From: Kineococcus endophyticus
GTDB lineage: Bacteria > Actinomycetota > Actinomycetes > Actinomycetales > Kineococcaceae
Assembly: GCF_040796495.1 (NCBI RefSeq)
Contig: NZ_JBFNQN010000005.1
Coordinates: forward strand, 248,001 to 312,000
Length of the DNA: 64,000 nt
Direction: 5' to 3'
Made by a program: the position numbers and the translations under genes. Every line of letters begins with the position of its first letter. Position 1 is the stretch's first letter. Shown piece after piece: positions 9,047-18,207 of the stretch. Below the pieces are notes generated by a model, which was given only the letters and a program-made list of their open reading frames with translations, did not search any database and was not told the DNA's origin.

Positions 9047-10411
9047 GTGCGTCGTCGCAGCTTCTTGTCGATCGCCGGCCTGGGTGCCGGCACAGCGCTC
9101 GCCACCGCCGCCTGCGGCGGTGGCTCGGACAGCGGCGGGGGGTCCGCCGGTGGGACGACGAAGGTCGCCTACCAGCAGTGGGGCTCCGGCACCGTCATGA
9201 AGGACTACCTCGGCACGGTGAAGACCGCGTACGAGAAGGCCAACTCGGGCAAGACGATGGAGCTCGTCCCGATCGTCGCCTCCGAGAACGACTACTACAC
9301 CAAGCTCCAGCTGATGATGCGCTCGCCGCGCACCTCGCCGGACGTCGTGTACGAGGACACGTTCCTCATCAACTCCGACATCACCGCCGGGTACCTGCAG
9401 CCGCTGGACACCTGGCTGGGCAAGTGGGACCAGTGGGACCAGTTCCAGGACGTCGCCAAGGGCGCCGCCAAGGCGCAGGACGGCAAGACGTACGGCATCC
9501 CCGACGGCACCGACACCCGCGCCCTGTGGTTCAACAAGGACCTGCTGAGCCAGGCCGGGCTGCCCGAGGCGTGGGCGCCGAAGAGCTGGGACGACATCCT
9601 CACCGCCTGCCGCGAGATCAAGGGCAAGCTGCCGAACGTCACCCCGATCAACGTCTACGCAGGCAAGGCGGCCGGCGAGGCCGCCTCGATGCAGGGCTTC
9701 GAGATGCTGTTCTACGGCACCGGTTCGACGCTCTACGACCCGAGCAAGGACAAGTGGAACGTCGGCAGCCCCGAGTTCGTCGACGCGCTGCAGTTCATCA
9801 AGACGATCTTCGACGAGAAGCTCGCCCCGGACCCCTCGGTCGCCCTCGACGCCCAGATCGGCAACCGCGTCTCGGAGGAGTTCCTCCCCAAGGGCCAGCT
9901 CGCCATCGCCCTCGACGGGTCGTGGCAGTCCAGCAACTGGCTCACGACCGGCGGCGCGCCCTGGGAGCAGTGGAACGACGTCATGGCCCAGGCGCCGATG
10001 CCGACGAAGGACGGCTCGGGCGACGGCAAGATCTCGATGTCCGGTGGCTGGACGTGGGCCATGACGAAGAACGCGTCCAACGCGGACAACGCGTGGAACG
10101 TCATCTCCACCCTGACCTCGTTCGACAACAACCTCCGCTACAACATCAACTCCGCCGCCGTCGCCGTCCGCAAGGACGTCGCCGCCGACGCGAGCTACAC
10201 CGGCTCCAACCCGACGCTGGAGTTCTTCTCCAGCCTCGTCCCGGTCACCCAGTACCGGCCGCAGAACACCGACTACCCGCGCGTCTCCAACGAGATCCAG
10301 GTCGCGATGGAGGCCGTCGTCACCGGCCAGGCCAGCCCCGCGGACGCCGCCAAGGCCTACGACGAGGCCGTCAAGGGCATCGTCGGCGAGGACAAGACCG
10401 CGACGCTCTGA
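9047..10411 (+). CDS. ABC transporter sugar-binding lipoprotein
   Basis: Extracellular solute-binding protein of family 1, expected to capture a sugar or oligosaccharide and deliver it to the two permeases encoded downstream. The 454-residue precursor begins with a basic n-region (MRRRSFLSIAGLG) and a hydrophobic stretch ending in a lipobox-like TAAC at residues 20-23, followed by a Gly/Ser linker typical of membrane-anchored actinobacterial binding proteins. The GTG start at 9047 has GAGGGAG upstream. No ATPase gene is in the cluster; such importers commonly share an MsiK/UgpC-type ATPase encoded elsewhere. The ligand is not predictable from sequence. Confidence 0.88.
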   Translation: MRRRSFLSIAGLGAGTALATAACGGGSDSGGGSAGGTTKVAYQQWGSGTVMKDYLGTVKTAYEKANSGKTMELVPIVASENDYYTKLQLMMRSPRTSPDVVYEDTFLINSDITAGYLQPLDTWLGKWDQWDQFQDVAKGAAKAQDGKTYGIPDGTDTRALWFNKDLLSQAGLPEAWAPKSWDDILTACREIKGKLPNVTPINVYAGKAAGEAASMQGFEMLFYGTGSTLYDPSKDKWNVGSPEFVDALQFIKTIFDEKLAPDPSVALDAQIGNRVSEEFLPKGQLAIALDGSWQSSNWLTTGGAPWEQWNDVMAQAPMPTKDGSGDGKISMSGGWTWAMTKNASNADNAWNVISTLTSFDNNLRYNINSAAVAVRKDVAADASYTGSNPTLEFFSSLVPVTQYRPQNTDYPRVSNEIQVAMEAVVTGQASPADAAKAYDEAVKGIVGEDKTATL

Positions 10412-10430
10412 GTCGCAGGAAGGAGGACCC

Positions 10431-11351
10431 ATGGCCACGGTGACACGACCGGGAGCTCCGGCAGGACCGGACCTGCGGCGCAGGACGCACCCGGTCAAGG
10501 TCGACATCGCCCGGGCACTCCCCCTCACACCGGCGATCGTGCTGCTGCTGGTGTTCCTGGCGGGCCCGATCCTGTGGTGCGTCTACGCGGCGTTCACGAA
10601 CATCGCGTTGACCGGCGCAGGATCGGGCGAGACCAAGTTCGTCGGCCTGGACAACTTCCGGGCCGCCTTCAGCAGCGACGCGTTCGCCAACTCGGTCGTC
10701 CTGACGCTCGTCTTCACGTTCCTCTCGGCCGTCGTCGGGCAGAACCTGCTCGGCCTGGCCCTGGCGCTGCTGCAGAAGCGGTCCGTGAAGGTCGTCCGGA
10801 CGCTCGTGGGCATCACCGTCATCGGTGCCTGGGTCATCCCCGAGGTCGTCGCCGGCTACGTCTGGTACGCCTTCCTCGCCCAGGACGGGACGTTCAACGA
10901 GATCCTCGGGCGGTTCGGTCTCGGGCAGAACTGGCTCTACACGCTGCCGATCATCGCGGTCTCCCTCGCCAACGTCTGGCGCGGGACGGCCTTCTCGATG
11001 CTCGTCTACAACGCGGCGCTCTCGGAGATCCCGGCCGAGATCGAGGAGGCCGCCGAGATGGACGGGGCCACCGGGTGGCGACGGCTGCGGTACGTCACGG
11101 TGCCGATGATCAAGCGCACCGTCACGACGAACCTCATGCTCATCACGCTGCAGACGCTGTCGGTCTTCGGCCTCATCTACACGATGACCAAGGGTGGCCC
11201 GGGGACGAAGAGCCAGACCCTCCCGCTCTACATGTACGAACAGGCGTTCTCGTTCAGCCAGATCGGGTACGGGACGGCCATCGCGCTCGTCCTGCTCGCG
11301 GTCGGCGCCGTGTTCTCCATCCTCTACATGCGCCTGCTGCGCGAGGACTGA
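10431..11351 (+). CDS. Sugar ABC transporter permease (MalF/UgpA type)
   Basis: First inner-membrane subunit of the importer. The 306-residue protein has about six membrane segments, beginning near LPLTPAIVLLLVFLAGPILW. The binding-protein-dependent permease EAA loop is present as EIEEAAEMDGATGWRRLRYV near residue 202, where the ATPase docks. The ATG at 10431 follows GGAAGGAGG and lies 19 bases after the binding-protein stop. It overlaps no other gene and is evidently cotranscribed with its partner permease. Confidence 0.9.
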   Translation: MATVTRPGAPAGPDLRRRTHPVKVDIARALPLTPAIVLLLVFLAGPILWCVYAAFTNIALTGAGSGETKFVGLDNFRAAFSSDAFANSVVLTLVFTFLSAVVGQNLLGLALALLQKRSVKVVRTLVGITVIGAWVIPEVVAGYVWYAFLAQDGTFNEILGRFGLGQNWLYTLPIIAVSLANVWRGTAFSMLVYNAALSEIPAEIEEAAEMDGATGWRRLRYVTVPMIKRTVTTNLMLITLQTLSVFGLIYTMTKGGPGTKSQTLPLYMYEQAFSFSQIGYGTAIALVLLAVGAVFSILYMRLLRED

Positions 11352-11358
11352 GGCCCTC

Positions 11359-12258
11359 ATGACCACACAGACCCCCGCCCCCCTGGTGGCCTCCGGCACG
11401 TCGTCCTCGGCGTCCGGTCACGGCCGCGGCCCCCGCACCTGGGTCGCCACGGTCCTCGCGAACGTCGTGACGTCGGTCATCGGGCTGATGTTCCTCGTCC
11501 CGCTGCTGTGGGTCCTCTTCGCGGCCTTCAACTCCGACGCCGGACTCAAGCTGGAACTGCCCAGCGGGTCGACCTTCGGCCTGGACAACTTCCGCGCCGT
11601 CATGACGCCGGAGACGACCTACCGGCCGATGTGGAACGGGCTCGTCCTGTGCGTCGGCTCGGCCGCCATCGCGATCGTCGTCGCGACGCTCGCGGCCTAC
11701 CCGCTGTCCCGGTTCGAGACGCGGTACAAGCGGCCGTTCCTGTTGACGATCCTGTTCAGCACGGGTCTGCCGATCACGGCCATCATGGTCCCCGTGTACG
11801 GCCTGTTCGTGCAGCTCAACCTCATCGACACCCTCGGCGGCACGATCGCCTTCATGGCGACGACGGCCCTGCCGTTCTCCATCTTCCTCACGAAGAACTT
11901 CATGGACGGGGTGCCGATCACGCTGGAGGAGGCGGCCTGGACCGACGGCGCCAGTTCGATGCAGACGCTGCGGTACATCGTCCTGCCGCTCATGTGGCCG
12001 GGGTTGTCCGTCGTCCTCATCTTCACGTTCATCGGGATGTGGGGGAACTTCTTCGTCCCCTTCGTCCTGCTCCTGTCCCCCGACCGCCTGCCGGCCTCGG
12101 TGAGCATCTTCACCTTCTTCGGCCAGTACGGCTCCGTCCAGTGGGGACAGCTGGCGGCGTACTCGGTGCTCTACACGCTCCCCGTCGTCGTCCTGTACGT
12201 CGTCCTCTCCCGCCGCCTCGGCGGGGCGTTCAACTTCGGTGGCGCGCTCAAGGGGTGA
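11359..12258 (+). CDS. Sugar ABC transporter permease (MalG/UgpE type)
   Basis: Second inner-membrane subunit of the importer. The 299-residue protein has a Ser/Gly-rich cytoplasmic N-terminus, then a membrane segment near residue 35 and five more. The EAA loop reads TLEEAAWTDGASSMQTLRYI. The ATG at 11359 is 7 bases after the stop of the first permease. The gene ends just before a very strong hairpin, which probably marks the end of the operon. Confidence 0.9.
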   Translation: MTTQTPAPLVASGTSSSASGHGRGPRTWVATVLANVVTSVIGLMFLVPLLWVLFAAFNSDAGLKLELPSGSTFGLDNFRAVMTPETTYRPMWNGLVLCVGSAAIAIVVATLAAYPLSRFETRYKRPFLLTILFSTGLPITAIMVPVYGLFVQLNLIDTLGGTIAFMATTALPFSIFLTKNFMDGVPITLEEAAWTDGASSMQTLRYIVLPLMWPGLSVVLIFTFIGMWGNFFVPFVLLLSPDRLPASVSIFTFFGQYGSVQWGQLAAYSVLYTLPVVVLYVVLSRRLGGAFNFGGALKG

Positions 12259-12270
12259 GGTGCCCGGAGT

Positions 12271-12321
12271 GGAACGGGGGCTCCCCGGTGACGATGACCG
12301 TCACCGGGGAGCCCCCGTTCC
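12271..12321 (+). terminator. 23-bp perfect hairpin after the sugar importer operon
   Basis: Bases 12271-12293 are perfectly complementary to 12299-12321, with a 5-base loop (ATGAC). It starts 12 bases after the permease stop. There is no U-run, so if it terminates it does so by the stem alone. From here to 12518 no gene or other structure is evident. Confidence 0.75.
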
Positions 12322-12518
12322 GTCGGGGCGGGCTCGCCACGACGCCGAGGACACACCCACGCGTGGTCCCACGCCCGACCCCGTGCCCGGTCCCCGTGTG
12401 TGCAGCCGTGGGACCGGCGCGGCGGTCGTAGGAGCGACGTCCCGGCCGATTCCACGCCGGTCCGACGGCGTGGGAACACCTCCGCGGGCCGCCGACAGCT
12501 CCCGACCGAGGAGGAAGC

Positions 12519-13098
12519 GTGAGCCGCCACCGCACCGGTGCGCCCGTCGCGGCAGGCCGCCCCGACGACGGGCCCGGGCAGACCCCCGCCGGGTTCCGCG
12601 TGAGCGTCGTCGAGGCCGACCCCTCGTGGCCGGCGCAGTTCTCCCTCCTCCGGGGACGCCCTGCCGCCGGTCGTCGGCGACCTGGCGGTGACCGTCGAGC
12701 ACGTCGGGTCGACCGCGGTGCCGGGCCTGGCCGCGAAACCCGTCCTGGACGTCGACGTGGTGGTCCCGGACGCGACCGCACGCCGCGCCGCCGGGCAGGC
12801 GTTGGCCGGCGCCGGCTGGCGACCCGAGGGCGACCTCGGGATCGAGGGCCGGGACGCCTTCGCGGCGCGGCCCGGTCTCCCGCCCCACCACCTGTACGTC
12901 GTCGTGGACGGCAGCCCGGCGCACCGCGACCACGTCGACCTGCGGGACCACCTCCGGTCCCACCCCGCCGACGCCCTGGTCTACGCGGCGGTGAAGAGGG
13001 CTGCGGCGCACCTGCTCCCCCACGACCGGGCCGGGTGCCAGGCGGCGAAGGCCCACGCCGTCGAAGCCCTGCTCGCCCGCGCCCGAGGAGCCCCGTGA
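12519..13098 (+). pseudogene. GrpB-family nucleotidyltransferase-like gene, frameshifted
   Basis: GrpB proteins are small relatives of nucleotidyltransferases with no settled role. The start is in one frame, from the GTG at 12519 behind GAGGAGGAA, through RVSVVEADPSWPAQFSLLR. The rest is in the +1 frame: DALPPVVGDLAV, then the hallmark VEHVGSTAVPGLAAKPVLDV and DHVDLRDHLRSHP near the end. Dropping one G from the run of four at 12652-12655 joins the two halves into a normal 192-residue protein. A shorter product could start at the GTG at 12688, but it would lack the N-terminal strand. The 3' end overlaps the next gene in a GTGA junction. Whether the lesion is real or a sequencing error cannot be decided here. 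Confidence 0.75.
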
Positions 13099-13939
13099 AC
13101 CCCCTTCCGGCCGACGACCACGTCCACAGCCGCTTCTCCTACGACGCCTTCGACGGCGACATGGAGGGCACGTGCCGCCGCGCGGTGGAGCTCGGCCTGC
13201 CCGCCGTCTCCTTCACCGAGCACGTCGACCTCGAACCCTGGTCGCTTCCGCCCGGCGGGTGGGACCGCCCCGAGGGGGTCCGCGCCACACTGGACGCGCA
13301 CGGAAGGTTCCTCGCCGCCCCCCTGGAGGTGGAGGCGTACGTCGCCGAGGTCGAGCGGTGCCGCCACCTCTTCGGCGAACTGACGATCCGCCTCGGCATC
13401 GAACTGGACGCGGGTCACCGGCGCCCGGACGAGGTCGCGGACCTGCTGCGGCGCCAGGGGTTCGAGCGGATCGTCGGATCGATCCACGCCCTGCCCGACC
13501 TCGCGGCGCCCGGGGAGTTCTGCGAGGTCGACCCCGCGTACGCCCAGCGCTCGGCGCTGGACGTCGTCCTCTCCTACTGGGCCGAGGTCCGCGACATGGT
13601 CGCGGCCGACGTGCCGTTCCACGTCCTCGGCCACGTCGACCACCCGCTGCGGCACTGGCCAGCGGACCTCCCCCTTCCCTGGGACGAGTTCGAGGAACCG
13701 TTGCGGCACACGCTGTCCGCGCTGGCCGCCAGCGGGCGGGCCCTGGAGGTGAACACGTCCCTGCCGCTGGACCTGCGGGTCGTGCGGTGGTGGCGCGAGG
13801 AGGGTGGCCGGGACCTGGCGTTCGGGTCCGACGCGCACAGCCCGGGCGAGCTCGCCGCCGGTTCGGCGAGGTCGCCCCGGCCGTGGAGGCGCTGGGGTTC
13901 AGGCCGGCCGCCGACCCCACGCAGCTGTGGCGGGCGTGA
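13095..13939 (+). pseudogene. PHP-domain histidinol-phosphatase-like gene, frameshifted near the 3' end
   Basis: A PHP-type phosphoesterase related to HisK histidinol phosphatases. It shows the metal-binding DDHVHSRFSYDA at residues 7-18, SFTEHVDLEPW, RLGIELDAGH, VGSIHAL, HVLGHVDHPLRHW and FGSDAHSPGELAAG. After that last motif the original frame turns into arginine/proline-rich sequence and would run on to 13991, inside mutM on the other strand. Inserting one base near 13860 restores FGEVAPAVEALGF and a stop at 13939, 3 bases short of the mutM stop. Only the last ~25 residues are affected, so an active enzyme is possible. Together with the GrpB lesion 1.2 kb away, this suggests either a local assembly-quality problem or decay of a two-gene unit. 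Confidence 0.75.
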
Positions 13940-13942
13940 TCC

Positions 13943-14869
13943 TCACCAGTGCGCGGTGCGCGGCACCGGCTGGCACCCGGGGCAGGAGTAGGACGACCGG
14001 TTCATGAACGGGTCGCGGCGCACGAGGGACCCGCACCGCGGGCACGGCCGCCCTTCCTGCCCGTACACGGCGAGGGACCGGTCGAAGTACCCCGACGCCC
14101 CGTTGACGTTGACGTAGAGGGAGTCGAAGCTCGTGCCGCCCGCGGCGAGCGCGGCGGTCATGACCTCGCGCAGCCCGGTGAGCAGCGCGTCGGCCTGGGC
14201 ACGGGTCGTCGACCGCGTCGGGCGGGCGTAGTGCAGCTTCGCCCGCCACAGCGCCTCGTCGGCGTAGATGTTGCCGACCCCGGACACGAGCGTCTGGTCC
14301 AGGAGCGCCCGCTTGACGCCGGTCGTCTTGTCCCGCAGCCGCTTCGCGAACAGCGCGTCGTCGAAGGCCGGGTCGAGGGGGTCACGGGCGATGTGCGCGA
14401 CCGGGGCGGGCACGAACCGCGACCAGGGCGCGTCCACGGACTCCCCCCGGCCGCCGAGCCCTCCGTCGGCCACGCCGACGAGCGGGACGACGGCGACGCC
14501 GCCGAACGTGCGCTGGTCGACGAAGCGCAGGTCCTCGCGGTCGTCGTCGAACTCCCACACGGCCCGCAGGTGCTTCTCGGCCGGGGCGTCCGCCGCCTCG
14601 ACGAGCAGCTGCCCGCTCATGCCGAGGTGGACGACCATCGCGTCCACCGCGTCACCGGAGGGGGTGGCCAGCGGCAGCCAGAGGTACTTCCCGCGGCGCA
14701 CGGCGTCGGCGACGACGAGGCCCTCGGTGCGGGCGACGGCGTCCTCGGGGCCCGCGACGTGGCGGCGCGTCACCCGGGGGTGCAGGAACCGCGCCGAGCG
14801 CACCGTGCGGCCGACGACCCACCGGGCGACCCCACGGCGGACGACCTCGACCTCGGGCAGTTCGGGCAC
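13943..14869 (-). CDS. mutM: Formamidopyrimidine-DNA glycosylase (Fpg/MutM)
   Basis: Removes 8-oxoguanine and ring-opened purines from DNA and nicks the abasic site. The 308-residue protein begins [12 protein letters not shown], whose proline (after Met removal) is the catalytic nucleophile. It contains the lysine of RRGKYLWL, the helix-two-turn-helix region [14 protein letters not shown], and a C-terminal zinc finger with CPRCG near residue 277 and CPGCQ near residue 298. It is the last gene of the rnc block and starts 15 bases after rnc. It is slightly longer than the family average because of an insertion around residues 135-150. Confidence 0.95.
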   Translation of the reverse strand: MPELPEVEVVRRGVARWVVGRTVRSARFLHPRVTRRHVAGPEDAVARTEGLVVADAVRRGKYLWLPLATPSGDAVDAMVVHLGMSGQLLVEAADAPAEKHLRAVWEFDDDREDLRFVDQRTFGGVAVVPLVGVADGGLGGRGESVDAPWSRFVPAPVAHIARDPLDPAFDDALFAKRLRDKTTGVKRALLDQTLVSGVGNIYADEALWRAKLHYARPTRSTTRAQADALLTGLREVMTAALAAGGTSFDSLYVNVNGASGYFDRSLAVYGQEGRPCPRCGSLVRRDPFMNRSSYSCPGCQPVPRTAHW

Positions 14870-14884
14870 GTCAGGACCTGCGGC

Positions 14885-15634
14885 TCAGGAGGAGGCGCGC
14901 ACGGCGGCCGCGGCGGTGGCGGCGCGCAGGGCCTCGACGGCCGCGCTGGCGGCCTTCTGCTCGGCTTCCTTCTTGCTGCGCCCCTCGCCGTTTCCGAGGG
15001 CGGTGCCCCCCACGACGGCGTCGGCCGTGAAGTTCTTGGCGTGGTCCGGTCCGGACTCGGAGATCGCGTACGAGGGGACGCCGAGCCCCTCCGCCGCGGT
15101 CAGCTCCTGCAGCGCCGTCTTCCAGTCGGTCCCGGCGCCGAGCCGCTCGGAGGAGTCCATGAGCGGGGAGGTCAGGCGCAGCACGAACTCGCGCGCGCCC
15201 TCCATGCCGACGGACAGGTAGGTCGCCCCGATGACGGCCTCCATGGTGTCGGCCAGGATCGAGTTCTTGTCCCGGCCACCGGTGCCGAGCTCACCCTTGC
15301 CGAGGCGCACGTGCGCGCCGAGGTCCAGGCCCCGGGCGATGTCCGCGAGGGCGCGGGAGTTCACGACAGCGGCCCGCAGCTTGGCGAGCCGGCCCTCGGA
15401 AACGTCCGCGAACCGCGCGTAGAGCTCGTGCGTGACGACCAGGCCGAGCACGGCGTCCCCGAGGAACTCGAGGCGTTCGTTGGTCGGCAGCCCGCCGTGC
15501 TCGTAGGCGTAGGAGCGGTGGGTCATCGCGAGCAGCAGGAGCTCGGCGTCCACCTCCACGCCCAGGGCAGCAGTCAGCCGGGCGACGTCGCGGACGTCGC
15601 CCGGCGTGACGGCGGGGGCCTGCTGAGCGGTCAG
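14885..15634 (-). CDS. rnc: Ribonuclease III
   Basis: Cleaves double-stranded RNA in rRNA and mRNA maturation. It has an N-terminal RNase III domain with [11 protein letters not shown], the signature [16 protein letters not shown] and the second acidic cluster [13 protein letters not shown], and a C-terminal dsRNA-binding domain from about residue 160 ([14 protein letters not shown] to [16 protein letters not shown]). The start is uncertain. No ATG, GTG or TTG suits the expected N-terminus. A CTG at 15634, 1 base after the rpmF stop with AAGGA just upstream, gives 249 residues. A GTG at 15559 would cut into the conserved domain, and one at 15742 would overlap most of rpmF. Its place between rpmF and mutM is the usual one. 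Confidence 0.9.
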   Translation of the reverse strand: MTAQQAPAVTPGDVRDVARLTAALGVEVDAELLLLAMTHRSYAYEHGGLPTNERLEFLGDAVLGLVVTHELYARFADVSEGRLAKLRAAVVNSRALADIARGLDLGAHVRLGKGELGTGGRDKNSILADTMEAVIGATYLSVGMEGAREFVLRLTSPLMDSSERLGAGTDWKTALQELTAAEGLGVPSYAISESGPDHAKNFTADAVVGGTALGNGEGRSKKEAEQKAASAAVEALRAATAAAAVRASS

Positions 15635-15635
15635 C

Positions 15636-15839
15636 TCAGAGGTCCTTGACCTTGCGGCCCTTGTACTCGAGGTACAGCGGGGTGCCGGCGGAGTCGGTGA
15701 CCACGCGGGCGGTGTGGGGGCGCGAGTAGGCGACCTGGCCACGGACGGTGCTGCGGACCAGCGTCTCCTCCTGCGCCTTCCACTGCGAACGGCGGGCGCG
15801 GGTGTTGCTGCGGGACATCTTCCGCTTCGGGACGGCCAC
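15636..15839 (-). CDS. rpmF: 50S ribosomal protein bL32, cysteine-free form
   Basis: Ribosomal large-subunit protein of 67 residues, beginning [20 protein letters not shown], with GTG as start codon 2 bases after the DUF177 gene. The N-terminus is the typical actinobacterial bL32. The second half, however, has no cysteine at all where the usual zinc-binding form carries two CxxC pairs. In other actinobacteria cysteine-free ribosomal paralogues are often a zinc-starvation set; here the gene occupies the standard housekeeping slot next to rnc. No second copy is in the window. Confidence 0.93.
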   Translation of the reverse strand: MAVPKRKMSRSNTRARRSQWKAQEETLVRSTVRGQVAYSRPHTARVVTDSAGTPLYLEYKGRKVKDL

Positions 15840-15841
15840 GA

Positions 15842-16435
15842 TCAGCTCTTCTCTCTGGTTCCGGACGGGGAGTCGTCACTGCTGTGGAGCAGGGACTGCA
15901 AGGCGGACCACCGCGGGTCCGCCGGTTCTTCGGAGACGGGCGCCGGTTCGGACACCCCGATCTCGTAGTCCTGCTGGCAGGGGCCGTCGCACTCGGGCTG
16001 GAACGGAAGGTCCAGCACGATCGCGTCCCGCACGGCGGGTTCGAGGTCGACGAGCTCGCCGGGGGCGACCTCACGGATCTCGTCCTCGTCGTCGGCCACC
16101 TCCACCGGCGTCTTGCCGGGGTAGGCGAACAGCTCCTGCAGCGTGACCTCGACGGGTTCGGTGACCTCGGTGAGGCACCGGACGCACTCGCCGACGGCGG
16201 TGCCGCGGACGGTGCCCGAGACGAGCACACCCTCCATGACGGCTTCCATCCGCAGGTCGAGCTCGAGGTCGCTGCCCTCGGGCACACCGATGACGGCGAT
16301 GCCGAGGTCGGCGGGGGCGGGAACGGTGCGCTGCAGGGTGCGCATCGTCCCCGGCCGGCGTCCGAGGTCGTGCGTGGACAGCACGAGCGGCGCGTTCGGG
16401 TCCAGGTGACCCTCCGGCAGCTGCCTCTTGCTCAC
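15842..16435 (-). CDS. DUF177 / YceD-family protein
   Basis: Family linked by conserved position to bL32 and, in plants and bacteria, to 23S rRNA accumulation; the molecular function is not settled. The 197-residue protein shows [20 protein letters not shown] near the N-terminus, a CVRC pair in [11 protein letters not shown] near residue 105 and a second pair in [10 protein letters not shown] near residue 164. These four cysteines suggest a metal site. The GTG at 16435 is chosen because GAGGTG lies 5 bases upstream. The longer frame to 16522 has no such support. The stop is 2 bases before rpmF, so the two are surely cotranscribed. Confidence 0.85.
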   Translation of the reverse strand: MSKRQLPEGHLDPNAPLVLSTHDLGRRPGTMRTLQRTVPAPADLGIAVIGVPEGSDLELDLRMEAVMEGVLVSGTVRGTAVGECVRCLTEVTEPVEVTLQELFAYPGKTPVEVADDEDEIREVAPGELVDLEPAVRDAIVLDLPFQPECDGPCQQDYEIGVSEPAPVSEEPADPRWSALQSLLHSSDDSPSGTREKS

Positions 16436-16571
16436 GTCCACACCTCGTCGCTCGACCGTTCCGACACACCACACGGCCCCGTCGCTGAGTGGGAGCACCA
16501 CACGCGCCGAGGCCGTCCCCAAGGGTAACCGAGGCTGACGCCACGACCCAATCGCACGCGGGGGCAGCGCG

Positions 16572-17090
16572 TCAGGAGCTGCTCCCGGGCGCCGCGGGCG
16601 CCGCGTCCGCGTCCGTCCCGGCGTCCGCGGGGGACTCGACGCCCGTGTCGCGCACCTTCAGCCGGTCGCGTCCCCGCGCCGCCTGCTGCTTGAGGCGGTC
16701 CAGCTCGTCCTCGAAGTCGGCGAGCTTGCGGTCCACCCAGGCGTCGGCGTCCAGGCGCAGGCGCTTGGCCTCGTCCCGGGCCGTCTGCACGATGTGGTCG
16801 GCGCGTTCGCGCGAGGCCTTCGTCACGGCCTGCGCGTCGACGAGCTCCTCGGCGCGGGACCGGGCCTGCTCGACCAGCTCGGAGGCGTCGAGGCGGGCGG
16901 CCTCGAGGACCTCGTCGCGCTGGGCGAGCACGTCCCCGGCCTGCTGCACCTCGGCCGGCAGCAGCCGCCGGACGTCGGCGACGAGCGCGAGCCGCTGCTC
17001 GCGGTCGACCACGACGGACGACGACAGCGGGACTCCCCGCGCACCCGACACGAGCGCGGCGAGCTCGCCGAGCTTCTCGTGCACCTCCAC
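16572..17090 (-). CDS. Coiled-coil protein, DivIVA/cell-division-initiation-like
   Basis: A 172-residue, highly charged protein without membrane segments. Residues about 45-140 are rich in heptads of Ala, Leu, Glu and Arg (DVLAQRDEVLEAARLDASEL, VDRKLADFEDELDRLKQQ), predicting a long coiled coil; the C-terminal 30 residues are Ala/Asp/Pro-rich and disordered. The GTG at 17090 has GGGGAGG 8 bases upstream. Genes of this kind lie between coaD and the DUF177 gene in many actinobacteria and are often named after DivIVA, but the lipid-binding N-terminus of true DivIVA is not obvious here. A structural or scaffolding role is inference. Confidence 0.7.
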   Translation of the reverse strand: MEVHEKLGELAALVSGARGVPLSSSVVVDREQRLALVADVRRLLPAEVQQAGDVLAQRDEVLEAARLDASELVEQARSRAEELVDAQAVTKASRERADHIVQTARDEAKRLRLDADAWVDRKLADFEDELDRLKQQAARGRDRLKVRDTGVESPADAGTDADAAPAAPGSSS

Positions 17091-17122
17091 AGCAACTGCC
17101 TCCCCAGATCACCGCCCGGCGG

Positions 17123-17647
17123 TCAGTCCGGGTCGGGGGCATCCTCCCCCATCCGGGTGGCCAGAGCCGCACGCACCGCCGCGGGCACGAGACCGGAGAC
17201 GTCGCCGCCGTACCGGGCGACCTCCTTGACGAGCGAAGAGGAGACGTGGCCGAAGGCGGGGTCGCCCACGAGGAACACCGTCTCGACGTCGGCGAGGTGG
17301 CGGTTCATCAGGGCCATCGGCAGCTCGTAGGCGTAGTCCGTGCCGCTGCGCAGGCCCTTGACGACCACGGGGGCCCCGAGGCGCCGGCAGTGGTCCACGA
17401 GCAGGCCGTCGCCGAACTCCGCCACGACCACGCGCCCGGCCCGCGGGTCCCCGGACTCCGCCAGGGACCGGCGGACGAGCTCGGCGCGCTCGGGGCCGGT
17501 GAACAGACCCCGCTTCCCCGGGTTCACCGCGACCCCGGCGTGCACGACGTCGAACAGGTCCGCGGCGCGCAGCAGCACGTCGAGGTGGCCGAGGGTCAGG
17601 GGGTCGAAGCTGCCGGGGCACACGCACGCCCGCACCGCTGAGGTCAC
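17123..17647 (-). CDS. coaD: Phosphopantetheine adenylyltransferase
   Basis: Transfers AMP from ATP to 4'-phosphopantetheine in coenzyme A synthesis. The 174-residue protein has the nucleotidyltransferase motif CPGSFDPLTLGHLDV at residues 9-23 and the C-terminal HVSSSLVKEVARYGGDV signature (ISSTxVR-like), plus VVKGLRSGTDYAYELPMALMN. It starts with GTG and overlaps the rsmD stop by 4 bases. That is the standard rsmD-coaD pairing. Confidence 0.95.
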   Translation of the reverse strand: MTSAVRACVCPGSFDPLTLGHLDVLLRAADLFDVVHAGVAVNPGKRGLFTGPERAELVRRSLAESGDPRAGRVVVAEFGDGLLVDHCRRLGAPVVVKGLRSGTDYAYELPMALMNRHLADVETVFLVGDPAFGHVSSSLVKEVARYGGDVSGLVPAAVRAALATRMGEDAPDPD

Positions 17648-18207
17648 GACCGCACCGTAGCGACCCAGACCGTCGTCTCCCCGTAGCGCCGTTCGCGGAC
17701 GCGGTCGACGACGTCCGGCCAGCCCGGTTCGGGGGTCCGGGAGGAGCGTTCGACGACGACGGTGGCGCCGGGGGCCAGCAGCGGCGCGAGGACGCCCAGC
17801 AGCGCCGTCACGTCCTCGGTCGCGACCGCGTAGGGCGGGTCGACCAGGACGAGGTCCCAGCCGCCGTCGACGACGGCGATGGGCGAGGCGGCGAAGCGTT
17901 CGGCGCGGTCGGTGACGACGCGGACGCCGGGCAGCCCGAGCGCGGCGACGTTGGCCCGGGCCGTCGCGGCCGCGGGCTTGGCGGCCTCGACGAGCACGAC
18001 CTGCTGCGCACCGCGGCTGGCCGCCTCCAGGCCCAGGGCGCCGGAGCCGGCGTAGAGGTCCAGCACCCGCGCCCCCTCGACCGCCCCGGCGGCGTCGAGC
18101 GCGCTGAACAGCGCCTCCCGGACGCGGTCGCTCGTGGGGCGCGTGGTCTCCCCCGGCGGCACCTTCAGCCGTCGCCCGCCGGCCACGCCGGCCACGATGC
18201 GCGTCAC
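17644..18207 (-). CDS. rsmD: 16S rRNA (guanine-966-N2)-methyltransferase
   Basis: SAM-dependent methylation of G966 in 16S rRNA. The 187-residue protein starts with GTG (MTRIVAGVAGGRRLKVPPG). It has RPTSDRVREALFSAL, the SAM-binding loop LDLYAGSGALGLEAASRGA near residue 53 and the catalytic DPPY near residue 127. The start codon overlaps the stop of the upstream membrane-protein gene in a GTGA junction. Length and motifs are normal for the family. Confidence 0.94.
   Translation of the reverse strand: MTRIVAGVAGGRRLKVPPGETTRPTSDRVREALFSALDAAGAVEGARVLDLYAGSGALGLEAASRGAQQVVLVEAAKPAAATARANVAALGLPGVRVVTDRAERFAASPIAVVDGGWDLVLVDPPYAVATEDVTALLGVLAPLLAPGATVVVERSSRTPEPGWPDVVDRVRERRYGETTVWVATVRS

Noticed and set aside
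14885-15742. Long form of rnc starting at the GTG at 15742
   Set aside because: The extra 36 residues lie over rpmF in another frame, are Pro/Ser/Arg-rich, and have no resemblance to RNase III. The CTG at 15634 fits the rpmF junction better.
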